Shown here: positions 34,690 to 45,425 of the stretch, piece by piece
Layout of the letters: every line of letters begins with the position of its first letter
How positions within the stretch are numbered: the first letter of the stretch is position 1
DNA from: Cynocephalus volans
Lineage: Eukaryota > Chordata > Mammalia > Dermoptera > Cynocephalidae
Assembly (NCBI RefSeq): GCF_027409185.1
Contig: NC_084469.1
Location: 77,225,918-77,289,917, forward strand
Length of the DNA stretch: 64,000 nucleotides
Direction of reading: 5' to 3'
The notes under the pieces: generated by a model
Database searches by the model: none
Seen by the model: the letters and a program-made list of their open reading frames with translations, nothing else
Told to the model about the DNA's origin: nothing
Program-made: the position numbers and the translations under genes

Positions 34690-35375
34690 CCTCAACTTCC
34701 ACATCAATTGACAGACACCAATGCCCGCCACCTCTACTGTCAAACGGTGTCCCAGAGCCACCCACCTTTCTCCATGCCTGCTGCCACCACCTTGACCCGC
34801 TGGCTCCAGGACACTTCAGTCGTCTCTTCTCAGTCTGCTTCCTTGCTCCTCTCCTCTCCTTTCTCCACCCAGCAGCTGTGCTGTTTTCCAGATTGTGAAC
34901 ATCAGATGATGCCTCTCCCATGCTTAAACCTCTGTCTAAGAAAATCCAAGCTCCTCGCCCTGCACACAGGCTCGGTGACACCAAGCTCCCCACTCTCTTC
35001 TCTGCAGCTCATGTTTCTCTCCACCTTTCTCTTTCTCTAACCTGCCACTTTTTTTTTTTTTTTGCCACCCCCAGATCTCTGCCTGGGATGTTCTTCCTTT
35101 CTCAGATCGGACCACTTCTCCAGGTCAGTACAAAGGCCAGCTCCTCACCGAGACCTCCCCGCCCACCCCTGTCCCCACCGCTGTCTCTTTGGTGCAGTAG
35201 TGTTGTTGGTTTACTGGCCTTCTATCTGCCCCCATACCACAGACCAGAAGGTACACTGCATGAGAGAAGGGACAGTGTCTTTATCCTCCAGTGTGTCCCC
35301 AGTGCCCGGCATGTGGGCATTTGATAAATAGCTGTTGGAAAAATGTCTAAATAAATGGATGGACTTTAGTTGATG
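34690..35375 (+). mobile_element. L2 LINE, RT-distal and 3' end, sense
   Basis: AGAAAATCCAAGCTCCTCGC (34938), CAGATCTCTGCCTGGGATGT (35073, corresponding to L2 'cctctgcctgga'), AGCTCCTCACCGAGACCTCC (35129) and ATGAGAGAAGGGACAGTGTC (35259), followed by GATAAATAGCTGTTGGA at the 3' end. A T16 run interrupts at about 35048. Confidence 0.75.
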
Positions 35376-35384
35376 TCATTTTTT

Positions 35385-35510
35385 GGATGAAGGAACTGGG
35401 AACTGATTCCCAGGTGTGCCCAGCCAGGAACCCCCCAATTAGCTAGTGGTAGAGTCTGGAGGAGAACCCAGGTCTCCTGATCCCATCTAACATTTTGCTA
35501 TACTATGTCA
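35385..35510 (-). mobile_element. MIR SINE fragment
   Basis: CAATTAGCTAGTGGTAGAGT and GGAGAACCCAGGTCTCCTGA are the reversed MIR tRNA-like 5' region. Confidence 0.75.
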
Positions 35511-35694
35511 CACCTCCTGTCCTCTTTCTCAAGATCTTTAGCCTCCTTTCCTTACTTATTCCTGTGTCTGACATCCAGTGATATCAGAAACTTCTCCCCG
35601 ATGCCTAACATACAGCCCTCAAGCAGCAGTTTACATCCCATGAACTCAACCATTGACCTAACAAGAATGTGGCAAAGCAAATGGTCATGATCAA

Positions 35695-35915
35695 TAACAG
35701 CGAATGTTCATTGAGCACTTTCATGTACTAACTTATTTAATCTTCTCAGCAACCACAGGGTAGATACTATTATTATCTTCATTTTAAAGTGAAGAATCAG
35801 AGGCACAGAGTGCTTATCTAACTTGTCCAAAGACACACAGCTGGTGAGTGGCAGACCTAGGATTTCAGCCCAAGTAGTCTGGCTCTAGAGCCTAGGTATT
35901 ACTGTGTTATCCTGA
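35695..35915 (-). mobile_element. MIR SINE, near full length
   Basis: TTCATTGAGCACTTTCATGT, ATTATTATCTTCATTTTAAA (35768), AGACACACAGCTGGTGAGTG (35831) and GTAGTCTGGCTCTAGAGCCT (35874) follow reversed MIR end to end. Confidence 0.9.
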
Positions 35916-36064
35916 CCAGGTCAATGGCTTAGTTGGGCTCTCCCGGGTCACACTCAACCAGAAATAACACCAACAGTCAGGGCATCTTCCAAGGAAATAT
36001 ACACATTTGCAAAATCCCACCACACTTCTTCTTTTCTGACTCAAGCTTTCTGTGATGTTATGAA

Positions 36065-36375
36065 AAGAACACAGACTCTGGAGCCAGACGGGCCTGGGTC
36101 TGCACCTCAGTTGTCATTTATTGAGTGCTGACTATGTGCCAGGGACAGGGGAAAGGACTTAGCATGTGTTATCTCATTGAACGGATAAGGAAATAGAGGC
36201 TTAGGGAGGTTGGGTACATTGTATAAGCTCACAAGCAGTGGGAACTGCTCCAGGTTGGGCAGTTTGGCTATATGATTGGGGTCAAGATACTTAATTGCCC
36301 TGAGTCTCGGTGGTCTCATATACAAAGTGATACAAATGAATGATACAAACTCACAAAACACCTAGGGCAAATAGT
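36065..36375 (+). mobile_element. MIR SINE (sense) split by another MIR
   Basis: 5' half ACACAGACTCTGGAGCCAGA (36069) and GGCCTGGGTCTGCACCTC; the 3' half resumes near 36255 with ATGATTGGGGTCAAGATACT and TTAATTGCCCTGAGTCTCGG. The two halves are collinear in MIR. Confidence 0.75.
36113..36250 (-). mobile_element. MIR SINE nested inside a MIR
   Basis: TCATTTATTGAGTGCTGACT, ATGTGCCAGGGACAGG, GAAATAGAGGCTTAGGGAGG (36190) are reversed MIR 3' and core. It lies between the two halves of the sense MIR. Confidence 0.75.
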
Positions 36376-38044
36376 AGGCCATCGGATGGCAACTACGAAT
36401 AGCAAGGTCGCTTCCCCACCATTGGGCACAATGGCTCATTAGAAATAACTGCCTGGGCTCAACTATTAAGCAGTCAGGGATTTCAGGGACTCCTGAGAAA
36501 AGTATTGATCCACTAACGACCTGCCTAAATCACTAGAAAGCCATCTGCAAACAAAACGCCCTTGAGAAATCATCAGTTGTCACCAGCTCCTTAACCTTCA
36601 TGCCCCATGGGGCCAGACAGCAAACGTCATTCCCTAGTGTTGCAGGGCCATCCCCCCGCTCCAACCCCGCTTCCTGAGCCTCCACGCTTGCTGGTAACAG
36701 TTTTGGGGACACATGCTAATCTTTCCAGACCCTCTACCTCCCAGCTAAAAAAGGAATTGAGCCCAATGCCGACCCCAGAGAGCTCCAAATCAGATTCATT
36801 TTCTCCAAGTCCTAATAAATGAGAAGTAGGCAGGGTGCTTCCTCCCCTGCTTTTCAGTTGCATGATCCATCCTGGGGATGTGGTCATGAGGCTGAGAACA
36901 TGACAGAGCCATCCCATTAGGTGGTGAATTCGTCATATGTTACATCTCCATGGGAAGCGCCTTCTTGTCCAACCCCTACTCTGCCTCCCTCTTCCCAAGC
37001 TCTACTCAATGGCACATCCACTGGCCAAGCCACAAGGCAGTGGACTTAAAGACTTCGCTTGAAACACACCAGGGCTTTCCTCTTTGAAGCCTTATTTCAC
37101 TTATTTCCATTACACATCTGGAACTCTGGCTGTGCCCAAGATGCTGGTTGGAGGCTAGCAGAGGAAAGTGGGCCAGGGGAGGAGACACCCAAAAGCAGAG
37201 ATAGAAGAAAGCAGCAATCTGACGTTAAACCACACACATCAGTCTTCAAGGATCTTGCCCAAATGGGAAAAGCAAAATGACCTCTCTGAGAGGCCATGGA
37301 CATCTCCCAAATTCCAGAGTGTCAAGATTTATCAGGACTCCTGTTGGGTCTTTTCTGCTCTGGTACAGACTAGGTTCCCCAAAGGATTCTGCTAAGACTC
37401 CGTGTCGCTCTATGAGTGAGTATTACACAGTGCCCAGAGCCAGACTTTGTCAGAATCAGAAGCCTTTCAGAGGGCAAATCCATAACTGGTTACTCAGAGA
37501 GACAAGGGCTGCTATGGCTCAGACCATCTGCCCTGCAGAGAGCAGGACAATGGGGACATCCCTGAACCACCAAGATTAGCAAAGTCTACTGCAGAACTGG
37601 ATGCAAGGGCCAAATGAGGAGGGTCCTCTACCACCAAAAGCCTGCTGTCCCCACAGGAGACATTGGTTACTTGATCCAGCCTTGACCGGAAGCAAGCCAA
37701 GAAACCAGCAGAAGATTCAAAAAGCCCACAGAGGAGAGCTCAACCACTCTCTCTACTTATATTTTAATGTGTTTTAAAGCAAATATAAACGACTTGCTCC
37801 TCTCAAATAAGCTAAAAGGGAGTTGCAATTGGACGTCATCCTTGAACGCCTTCCCACAACCCCTTGGCAGCACCTGCCTGGCTATGCCCACAGTACAAAT
37901 CTCTCTGTGTCCTCCCTTCAGACCATTTTGGGAGCCCTGGTCAGCTCAAACAGAAAAAGATCACTCTTTAAGCAGAGATGTGTAGTTACTATCTGAACGT
38001 CACTCAGTAGTGTTTGGGACAGGAAATGAAAGGGGCTCTTAAAA
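36376..38044. other. Unassigned sequence
   Basis: No nameable repeat. ORFs of 60-100 codons at 36607-37700 overlap on both strands and have no domain. Confidence 0.4.
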
Positions 38045-39155
38045 ACCCTTGGACAGATATGACATGAACAGCATAAGTGACCAGAGGGGGAAAAAATAGA
38101 TAGATTGGACTGAAGTCAAAATTAAAAACTTTTATGCTTCGAAAGACACTATCAAGAAGGAGAAAAGACAATCCACAGGAAAGAAGGAGAAAAGACCATC
38201 CACAGGATGGGAGAAACTATTTGTAAACTGTATAGCTCATAAGGGATTAGTATCCAGAATATATAAAGAACGTTTACACCTCAGTGATAAAAACAGGAAC
38301 TACTCAAAGATGAGCAAAATATTCGAATAGACATTTTCCTACAGATGATAGACAAACGGCAAATAAGTACCTGAAAACATGCTCAACACCATTAGTCATT
38401 AGAGAAATACAAATCAAAACCACAATGAGATACCACTTCATACCCATTAGGATTGCTATAACCAAAAATATGGAAATAATAAGTGTTGGTGAGGATGTGG
38501 AGAAATTGGAATGCTCATAAATTTCTGGTGGAATGTGAAATGGTGCAGCTGCTTTGGAAAACACTTTGGCAGATCCTCAAAAAGTTAGACATAGAGTTAC
38601 TATCCAACCCAGCAATTCCACTCCTAGGTATACAACCAAGAGAACCAAAAACATATGTCCACACAAAAACTTGTCTGTGAATATTCATAGCAACATTATT
38701 CATAATAGCCAAAAAGTGAAAATAACCAAAACATCCATCAGTTGATGAGTAAATAAACAAACTGTGGTAGCCATACAACAGAATATTATTCAGCCATAGA
38801 CAGCGATGAAGAACTGACACCTACTACAGCATGGATGAGCCTTGAAAACATTGTGCTAAGTGAAAGAATCCAGACACAAAAAGCACATACTGATTCCATT
38901 TACATGAAGCGTCCAGTATAGGAAAGTCCACAGAGACAGAAAATGGATAAGTGGTTGCCAGGGGCTGGGGAGCAGGGGCTGGGGAGTGACTGACCACAGG
39001 TATGGGGGTTTCTTTTTGGGGCGATGACAATGTTCTGAAGTTAGATAGCAGTGAGAGTTCTACAGCTTTGTGAATGTGCTAAAAATCACTGAATTTTATA
39101 CCTTAAGAGGGTGAATTTTATGGTCTGTGAATTATATCTCAATTTTTAAAAAGCA
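38045..39155 (+). mobile_element. L1M LINE 3' end (ORF2 C-terminal and 3' UTR)
   Basis: Sense L1 landmarks: ACAAATCAAAACCACAATGA (38409), TAAGTGTTGGTGAGGATGTG (38480), ACAGAATATTATTCAGCCAT (38778), AAAATGGATAAGTGGTTGCC (38940) and TTCTGAAGTTAGATAGCAGT (39033). A 27-bp unit beginning AAGAAGGAGAAAAGAC is tandemly duplicated at 38154-38180 and 38181-38207 with one mismatch. Stops and indels throughout. Confidence 0.92.
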
Positions 39156-39540
39156 TACTCTTTGGCACTGACTAAAAGGCTCACGGTAAGACTTAACCTA
39201 GAGAAGAGTGCATTCATTATCTTTAACAGATCCTGAGAAAGTGGTGGCAGCCACTGTAAGAGCCTGAGCCGGGGTGTGGCACTGACCAGAGCTGGGTGTG
39301 AGGAAAGTTGCTGGTGGGTGGAAGGGGAGGGACAGAGGGTGGGAGATCAGCCAGGATGCTGTTGGCGTTCTCAACAATGGGTCCAGTCACAAATGAGTCC
39401 GACTTTCCAAGACAGAGGAGGCTCCTTCTGCTTCCAACCAACTGAAGCCCCAGTGAGCTCAAGGAAGACGAATCCTGCATCCTTCAAAGGCTCAGGCACT
39501 GAGAGCTCCCAGAGAGCCTCAGTTCTGCCCATACTCACTA
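39156..39540. other. Unassigned sequence
   Basis: Moderately GC-rich. No repeat or exon recognised. Confidence 0.4.
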
Positions 39541-39718
39541 AGGACTAGAAGTCAGGAAACCCAGCGGTAGGCCCGGTTTTGACTTCACTAGCTGTTTGAC
39601 CTTGAACAAGTCGTATCACTGTTTTGGATCTCACCCTCTTTCCTTGAAAGTGAAGAAATTGGATCAGCTGATTTCCAAGATCCATCCAGCTCTAGCATTC
39701 CAGGATTCTGTTATAGAT
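39541..39718 (+). mobile_element. MIR-family SINE, sense
   Basis: GGACTAGAAGTCAGGAAACC, AGCTGTTTGACCTTGAACAA (39590) and CCATCCAGCTCTAGCATTCC (39682) match the MIR variant with the 'agatccctccagctctaacattc' 3' part. Confidence 0.78.
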
Positions 39719-41399
39719 TACCAGAGCAAAAGGTACTCTAAGATCCTGCTCCATGACACTTTCTTCATTAACCAAAGTCTCATTTTCTGAGTCTTTGATG
39801 ATGAACCACGTTGTGTTATTTCCATTGTGTTCCTCGTTCCCACTCAAACTGGGCTGGAGGCTTGTCTGGGTCAGAGTCTTGAATTCCTCCCAGGAACTCA
39901 CAGGAGCTGAAGCTCTTGGTAGGTGTTCAGTGAATGCCTGTTGGACAGTGGATGAAAATGCTACTTGGGATCCAATCTAATGATCTGACTGCTCTGTAGG
40001 TCGAGAAATAGGAAGTATTAGCAGGGTGGTTCCAGTCTGAACTCCAATATTTCTGAACTCTTGGAAGGTCCAAGGGTTGGTCTTTGGGGTAACTTTGGGA
40101 GAGACCACTTGGTGGGCGAGTTTATTTATGCTGAAATTAGGATAAGACCCTCCCCACTGTCCTGGGGTAGTGGAGTCACCTGGAGACACATGCTTCACAT
40201 GAGATGCTAAGCCATCTTCTTCTCCATGTCATCACAAAGGACAGCACTTATCTCTGCAGGAACTATTATGATGTTAACTGATTTTTTTTTTTTTAACTTT
40301 GTCTTATAAGGGATCAATAGTGAAGCCTTTGGACCAGGAATGAGGAAAGAGAGAGCCATCAAGAAGAGTCTTGCTGTCTGGGAAGAAACTCTAGCTCCTG
40401 CAATATGGTACCAAGGTGGGGGGGGTACAAACAGAGGTGGCAGGCATGGCTTCCCTTGAGAAGTGGAAGGCCTCCTGGTTTCTAGGTAGCTGGGTAAGGA
40501 GGCTAATCTTCCTGTAGCCCAGGTTTCACTGGCCACAGCTCCACACCCTGGACCTCCCAGGCAGGACAGGAGGCAGCAGCCCCCAGCGTCCATGTCCAAA
40601 GGCACACTGCTAAGGAACCACAGTGCCATTGCAGTTGTCACTCTAGATGCTTCCAGAACCCATGGATGTCATATTTGAAGACGGCATCTGACAGGGCCTG
40701 ACAGACCAGACACCCCCAGGCTGGGTCTACATCATGACGCCTTAGCCTCGTGCTGCCCAGATCGGTCTTCAAGATTCTGCACAGAGTCATTGCTCAGCAG
40801 AGCCTTAAGAACATCCTGGGATGTTAAGACTCAGTTTCAGACCTGTTAAAGGCTTAGTTCTAATAAAGATGCTGTGTTTTATAAGTGGGCTTTAAGGATT
40901 CTCAGGGAAACTTCTGAGTAAAATGACATAATCACACTGTCAAACAGCAGCACAGTGAATAGACATAGCCAAGATTCAGGATGCAGCTTGTAGGAATGGG
41001 GCATCATTTTTATGAGGCATTATTGTCTGTGTGATTCAATTTCAGGGGTGCCCCACCCCAAAACATTTCCTCACTGGGTTTTGAACTTGTGCCATTGGCT
41101 ATGTATTCCTTTGTGTGAAACCCTCCCTGTGTTTAACAGCAACTACTCCTGGGAGGTCTCCCTGTTTTGTTAGTGCAAATGAGTCCTTTCATGGGGAAGA
41201 GGGATTGTGAGGAGGGGCATTTGGAAAGAGGCAAAAGACACAGGAAGAACAGGTAGAAAAGACTGAATTCATCCATGTCATAATTTTGCCAAGGGCTGCC
41301 TTTAGACCTGAACCAAAGTGAATGCATTTTTTTTAACCTCTAGAGACAGTGACAACTAAGACTTCATTCCCACTTGACAAAGAAAGGGTCAAGAAGAAA
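39719..41399. other. Unassigned sequence
   Basis: A T13 run at about 40282 and a G-tract at about 40428. The 144-codon minus ORF at 40207-40641 shows no recognisable domain. Confidence 0.4.
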
Positions 41400-41425
41400 T
41401 TGGGACCACAATGAGATATGACTTC

Positions 41426-41830
41426 TGTATTAGTCCATTTCTATTGCTTATAATAAAATATCTGAAACTGAGTAATTTGTAGAGAAACAATATTTATTGC
41501 TTACAGCTTCAGAGGCTGGGAAGTACAAAAGTCCAGGAAACACATCTGGTGAGGTGACTCTACAGCAGTGCAGGGTGTCACATGCTGAGAATGGTGGAGC
41601 AGGGAGAGAGTTAATCTCCTCACTGGCTCTCCTTTTAAAGACCTCAAAACCACACCCTTGACCACCGTTAAACCACCAACTTATTAATCCATTTACTAGG
41701 GCATGGACCTCACAATCTGATCACCTCTACAAGGCTCCACTTTTCAATGACCATAATAGAATTTCCCATGCTCAACAGTTATGGTGGGGATGAAACTTCA
41801 ACGAGTTTGGAGGGACATTCAAACTACTGC
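41426..41830 (-). mobile_element. Solo MaLR LTR with 5-bp TSD, antisense
   Basis: TGTATTAGTCCATTTCTATT at the left and GGACATTCAAACTACTGC at the right, with CACAATCTGATCACCTCTAC (41711) inside, are reversed MLT1/MST-type landmarks. ACTTC (41421-41425) and ACTTC (41831-41835) flank it exactly, and removing LTR plus one copy restores uninterrupted L1. Confidence 0.88.
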
Positions 41831-42213
41831 ACTTCACATGCATTAGGATGGCTATTATTAAAAAACAAAACAAAACAAAACAAAAACCCCAGAAAACAAG
41901 TGTTGGTGAGGATATAGAGAAAACGGGACCTGTGTGCACTGCTGGTGAGAATGTAAAATGGTGTAGCCACTCAGGAAAACAGTATGGCAGATCCTCAAAA
42001 AAATCAAACATAGAATCACTGTATGATCTGGCAATTTTATTTCTGGGTATATACACACACAAAAAAGAAAGCCATGGATACAGATATTTGTACACCCATA
42101 TTCATAGCAGCATTATTCACAATAGCCAAAAGAAGGAAATAACCCAAATACCCAAATGTCCATTGATGGATGAATGGATAAACAAAATGTAGTATTACAG
42201 GACAAAGTATTGA

Positions 42214-42290
42214 GGGTACTTCAAAAAGTCTATGGAAAAATAGAATTAAAAGATAATATGAATCCTTCCGTACACTTTTTGCAGTATTCT
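42214..42290. mobile_element. Palindromic mini-element (probable mariner MITE), copy 2
   Basis: GGTACTTCAAAAAGTCTATG at the left and its imperfect reverse complement (ACTTTTTGCAGTATTC) at the right. It shares a 32-bp identical core with the 21251 copy and likewise sits in an L1 3' region. Confidence 0.72.
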
Positions 42291-42764
42291 GGTATACAGT
42301 GGAATATTATTCAGCCTTAGTAAGGAATGATATTCTGATACAGGCTACCACAGGCGTGAACCTTGAAGACATGATGCTAAGCAACATATGCCAGTCACAA
42401 AAGGACAAACACCATATGATTCCACTTAGATGACGTCCTTAGAATAGTCAGATTCTTAGGTATAGAAAGCAGAACAGTGGTTACCAAGGGCTGAAGGGCG
42501 GGGTGGATGTGAAGTTATTGTTTGATGGGTAAAAAGTTTCAGTATGAGAGATGGACGGTGGTGACAATTGCACAACAATGAGAATGTGTTTAATTCCACT
42601 GAATTGTACACTTAAAAATAGTTATAATGATAAATTCTGTTATATTTAATCACAAAATTTCTATTTAATTTTTATTTAACCCAAATTTTTTTTTAAAAAA
42701 AGAAAGCAAAGAAATTTAGTAAATGAAAAGTAAACTTCTTTTCTCGTTCCTCTAGGAAAACAAT

Positions 42765-43105
42765 TATAATCGAGGTTTAGATTGGGATAGGCTAGGTTAT
42801 ACTAGGTAACAAGCACCCCCCAAATTTCTCCCTCATCGTCCATCACTGTTGCCAGTGGGGGACTCATCCTATCATTGAGGGACTCCAGCTGACAGAACAG
42901 CACATGCCAGAGGGAAAGGACATCTGAAGGTCTTGCACCAGCAAGGCAATGCTTTGGTTTGGACATGACACACGGCACTTCTGCTCAAAACTCTTTGGCC
43001 AGAACTCATCATGTGTCCTACCAAAGGCTGGGAAGTACAATCTTACCATGTTCCCGGAAGGTGGAGAGCCAAAAGTCTTCGTCAAACAGCACTAATGATT
43101 ACTGT
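42765..43105 (-). repeat. Ancient LTR-like repeat, family unresolved
   Basis: GGTTATACTAGGTAACAAGC, GACTCCAGCTGACAGAACAG (42882), CTCTTTGGCCAGAACTCATC (42989) and TACAATCTTACCATGTTCCC (43035), ending CAAACAGCACTAATGATTAC, follow an interspersed repeat pattern I recognise but cannot name. Confidence 0.55.
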
Positions 43106-43184
43106 AGAAGTGAATAGAATAGTCCAGGAGAAATGATGCCTCCGTACCCTTTGAAATGGGAAATGTCCTTCTGCTATTCAACTG

Positions 43185-43250
43185 TTCATCCAACAATCTA
43201 ATTACTTATTTATTCCACAAACCTTTTTTGAGGGCCTACCATATGGACAG
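43185..43250 (-). mobile_element. L2 3'-end fragment
   Basis: TTCATCCAACAATC then TTGAGGGCCTACCATATGGA resemble the reversed L2 terminus. Confidence 0.45.
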
Positions 43251-43717
43251 GGACTTCTTTGTGGGCCTGGTCATTTCTTGACATCACAGAGGGTTTCTCA
43301 CCAAGAGAAAGTTCAGTCTCCAAGTCATCAAGGTCTAATTCCAGAGAGGTGTGTATGGTCTTTGATGGTAGCCAATCCTCTCTCTTCAACCCCCTGGGCA
43401 AGGGCTTCTCAAGGGCTCTAGCCACTTCTTGCTCTAGCCACTTATGCGGCAGCTACTTCATGTGATGACTGAGGCAGCCAAGCTCTGAGGATCTACTGGT
43501 AACCCAGGGAGGATGAAGGATCCCAGAGCCAGCATGTCCCCTGCCCACCCCACTGAAAGAGGTATAAGAACCTCTCTCTAGCAGCCTTATATTTGAATCT
43601 TGAGCAAATTCTGAGTTGGGGTGACACATATATAGCTTCCCCCAGACAGTGATAGCACCAAGGTTCTACCTTGCATCTGCCTGGATCTTTAAGGCCAGTA
43701 AGTCCCAGCAAACCTCT

Positions 43718-43813
43718 TTTTTTTTTAGTAAAAGATGACCAGTAAAGAAATCTTAACCCTTGACTTGGTGTTGTCAGCACCACACTCTCCCAAGTGAGCC
43801 ACGGGCCGGCCCC
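43718..43813 (-). mobile_element. tRNA-Ile-related SINE (CYN-like variant), antisense
   Basis: On the minus strand: GGCCGGCCCGTGGCTCACTT, GGGAGAGTGTGGTGCTGACA, ACACCAAGTCAAGGGTTAAG, then a short tail ending in A8. The A-box region is changed (TGGCTCACTTGG), marking a different subfamily from the 6777 and 62634 copies. Confidence 0.85.
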
Positions 43814-43939
43814 CTCGCACACCTCTTATCCATACCTTTCCCAGTCTCATCTCCACACTCCTTGTACTTCCTTCTCCCAACTCATTCTACCGTGTTCTCT
43901 GGAACCTTCATTCCATTGCAAAAAGCTCCCCAGCATTCA

Positions 43940-44095
43940 TTCACTTATTAAGTGCTCATTGAAAGTTTCCTATATAGCATGCATTCCTCTACATGCCAGA
44001 GATAAAGCAGTGAACAAGACAGACATCCACCCCTGCTTACGTGGAACTACTGCAATAATCCACAGTGGAAGGCGTAGCAGGGTGTAGTGGTGGAG
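43940..44095 (-). mobile_element. L2 3'-end fragment
   Basis: ATTCACTTATTAAGTGCTCA, CATGCCAGAGATAAAGCAGT and GAACAAGACAGACATCC correspond to the reversed L2 3' UTR. Confidence 0.7.
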
Positions 44096-44559
44096 GTGAT
44101 GAGATGTACGTAGATTATGCATGTATGTGACAAACCTCACCGTTCTTCTGGACATTCCTCACCCTGCCTTAACCAAAACCTCCATGGTGAATGGCTTTCT
44201 ACAAATGTCCTACTCCATTGCTCCCCTAAGCAAACGGCTACCTCCTCCTTCACAGAGGAATTGGAGGCTTTCAGGTAAACTACCCTGAGTCCCATCTTCT
44301 CACCTACATGTTACCCGTGTGGACATCCCTCCTCACCTCCTTCCCTCCAGCCTTCATGCAAGATGAACCTATGTTCTCTGGTCCAATGCCCTCCCACCTT
44401 CCAGTACCAAGACTTCTTCCAGCATTCTTTGAGCTGTCCAATATATTTCCAGTCTCATTCTATACACTGGATCCTTCCTCCATATTTTTAAGCATGCTCA
44501 AGATGATTTCCCTTTAAAAATTAGAATTTAGAATATTGAAGAGATGAATTTCCTAATCA
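44096..44559. other. Unassigned sequence
   Basis: Pyrimidine-rich and possibly an old LINE relic, but I cannot assign it. Confidence 0.35.
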
Positions 44560-44890
44560 TTTTGAATGCATTGATTGGAAGACAGAGACAAGAAGCAATA
44601 ATAAAAACTATTATCAAATTTGACTGTATTAAAAATCCTAATGTTCATATATGATAAAAAATACCATATACATGATAAAAGATACTATAAACAACATTAA
44701 AAGAAAAATGATAGACTGGAAGACAGTATTTGTGAAACATACAACATAGAGAGGGATAGTATCCAAAACATACAAAGAGCTCCCACAAATTTCGGGGACT
44801 GATTTTTTTTTTTTTAAATGACAAAGGATATGAACAGGTAATTCTCAAAAGAAGAAATTGAAATGGCAAATATGCATATAAAATACGCTC
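44560..44890 (+). mobile_element. L1M ORF2 fragment
   Basis: AGACTGGAAGACAGTATTTG (44712), GATAGTATCCAAAACATACA (44755), AAAGAGCTCCCACAAATT and TCAAAAGAAGAAATTGAAAT (44846) follow the L1 ORF2 C-terminal region. T14 at about 44803. Confidence 0.8.
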
Positions 44891-45274
44891 CAAAATGCCC
44901 CTTTTTAAACGCTCTCTTCTCTTCCTTTTGCATACAGATCATGTGTAACAGTAAGATGGCCTCCTCATGTGTCCACTTTGTCTTTGCTCTCACGTCCCTT
45001 GCAATCAAGACTGGATTCCAGTCCCTCCACTGAAACCACTATGGCAAAAGCGCCAATGGAAGCTGTTCAGCTCCCTGGAAAATAAGAAGTGCTGTCTGAT
45101 GGGAGCCAGAGGGTTGGTGGGGCTGGGGGTGGAGTGGAATAGGGCGTGGATATGGGGGTGAGACTGGAGGGGTACTTTGGGACCCGATACTGTCCCAGTA
45201 TTGGCCGTGCAGCAGTCTGCTCATTCTTTTGGAGGAAGCTAACCTGGGCCACTACTTTGGATAACAGAGTAAAA
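44891..45274. other. Unassigned sequence
   Basis: G-rich at 45105-45180. No exon or repeat identified. Confidence 0.4.
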
Positions 45275-45425
45275 GGGCCAAGACTGGACGCAGAAAGACC
45301 CAAGAGAAGGCTGTTGTCATTGTCCCAGTGGAAATAATGAGGACCAGAAACAAGGAGTTGGCAAATAGAGGAAGGACAGGATTCTGAGGCAGTGAGAAGG
45401 GTGTGGACTCACTGACTGGGAGGAC
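45275..45425 (-). mobile_element. L2 RT-region fragment, antisense
   Basis: GGCCAAGACTGGACGCAGAA, GACCCAAGAGAAGGCTGTTG and AAGGACAGGATTCTGAGGCA parallel the reversed L2 RT region in order. Diverged. Confidence 0.5.

Larger units (their letters stand above)
41400..42660 (+). mobile_element. L1M LINE 3' end, split by a MaLR LTR and carrying a MITE
   Basis: L1 sense sequence CCACAATGAGATATGACTTC (41406-41425) continues after the LTR as CACATGCATTAGGATGGCTA. It then runs through TGTTGGTGAGGATATAGAGA, ATTCATAGCAGCATTATTCA (42100), GTGGAATATTATTCAGCCTT (42299) and ATTGTACACTTAAAAATAGT (42603). An (AAAAC)n stretch lies at about 41866-41886. It is homologous to 38045-39155. Confidence 0.9.

Noticed and set aside
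34608..35331. Overlapping 89-134 codon plus ORFs
   Set aside because: They are frames of an L2 relic, which is GC-rich and low in stops.
40207..40641. 144-codon minus ORF
   Set aside because: No domain, signal peptide or homology that I recognise, and no splice context. Chance frame.
41848..42192. 114-codon plus ORF
   Set aside because: Lies within the L1 ORF2 C-terminal and 3' region and reads through an (AAAAC)n tract; not a gene.
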